DNA of 5,635 nt from Burkholderiales bacterium (lineage in GTDB: Bacteria > Pseudomonadota > Gammaproteobacteria > Burkholderiales > Burkholderiaceae_C): assembly GCA_947474415.1 (NCBI GenBank), contig CANJKD010000199.1, forward strand, positions 1-5,635, read 5' to 3'. The notes under the pieces were generated by a model that did not search any database, was not told where the DNA came from, and saw only the letters and a list, made by a program, of their open reading frames with translations. Every line of letters begins with the position of its first letter. The stretch's first letter is position 1. Below, piece after piece: positions 5,625 to 5,635 of this stretch. The translations under genes were made by a program, and so were the position numbers.

Positions 5625-5635
5625 GACGGGCTTTC

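Overview
The window is GC-rich chromosomal DNA with strong G/C bias at third codon positions. A PEP-CTERM protein, a DUF1304-type membrane protein N-terminus, a YgjP-like metalloprotease and a YbbA/YbbP-type ABC exporter together suggest a betaproteobacterium, most likely Burkholderiales. That assignment is inference from gene content and composition. I see no rRNA, tRNA, CRISPR array or insertion sequence.

Layout. Positions 2-64 (+) are the last 20 codons of an unidentified gene. Positions 43-384 (-) encode a small membrane protein whose first 47 residues look like DUF1304. The rest of that family is replaced by a single EF-hand and a poorly coding tail that overlaps the 3' end of the upstream gene. 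A 71-bp divergent gap follows, then a YgjP-like zinc metalloprotease gene (456-1013, +). It converges on a minus-strand gene cluster that fills 1051-4932.

Read in transcription order, that cluster is: an ABC ATPase (4932-4222), an 867-residue double-FtsX permease (4222-1619), a shortened AbrB/MazE-like antitoxin of 54 codons (1622-1458, missing from a standard ATG-based reading) and a PIN-domain VapC-like toxin (1458-1051). All three junctions overlap by 1 or 4 bases, so the four genes are probably translated in a coupled chain. Upstream, and separated by a 12-bp-stem terminator hairpin, is a PEP-CTERM exported protein (5624-5049, -).

How the genes may work together. The ATPase and permease should form a MacB/YbbAP-like (type VII) ABC complex that acts on an unknown substrate at the inner membrane. 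The toxin-antitoxin pair appears to be a passenger that became attached to the 3' end of this operon. The antitoxin keeps its toxin-binding C-terminal part but has lost most of its DNA-binding N-terminal domain, so it probably no longer autoregulates and now relies on the transporter operon for expression. This and the DUF1304/EF-hand chimera are the two most notable items. Neither is proof of a new system.
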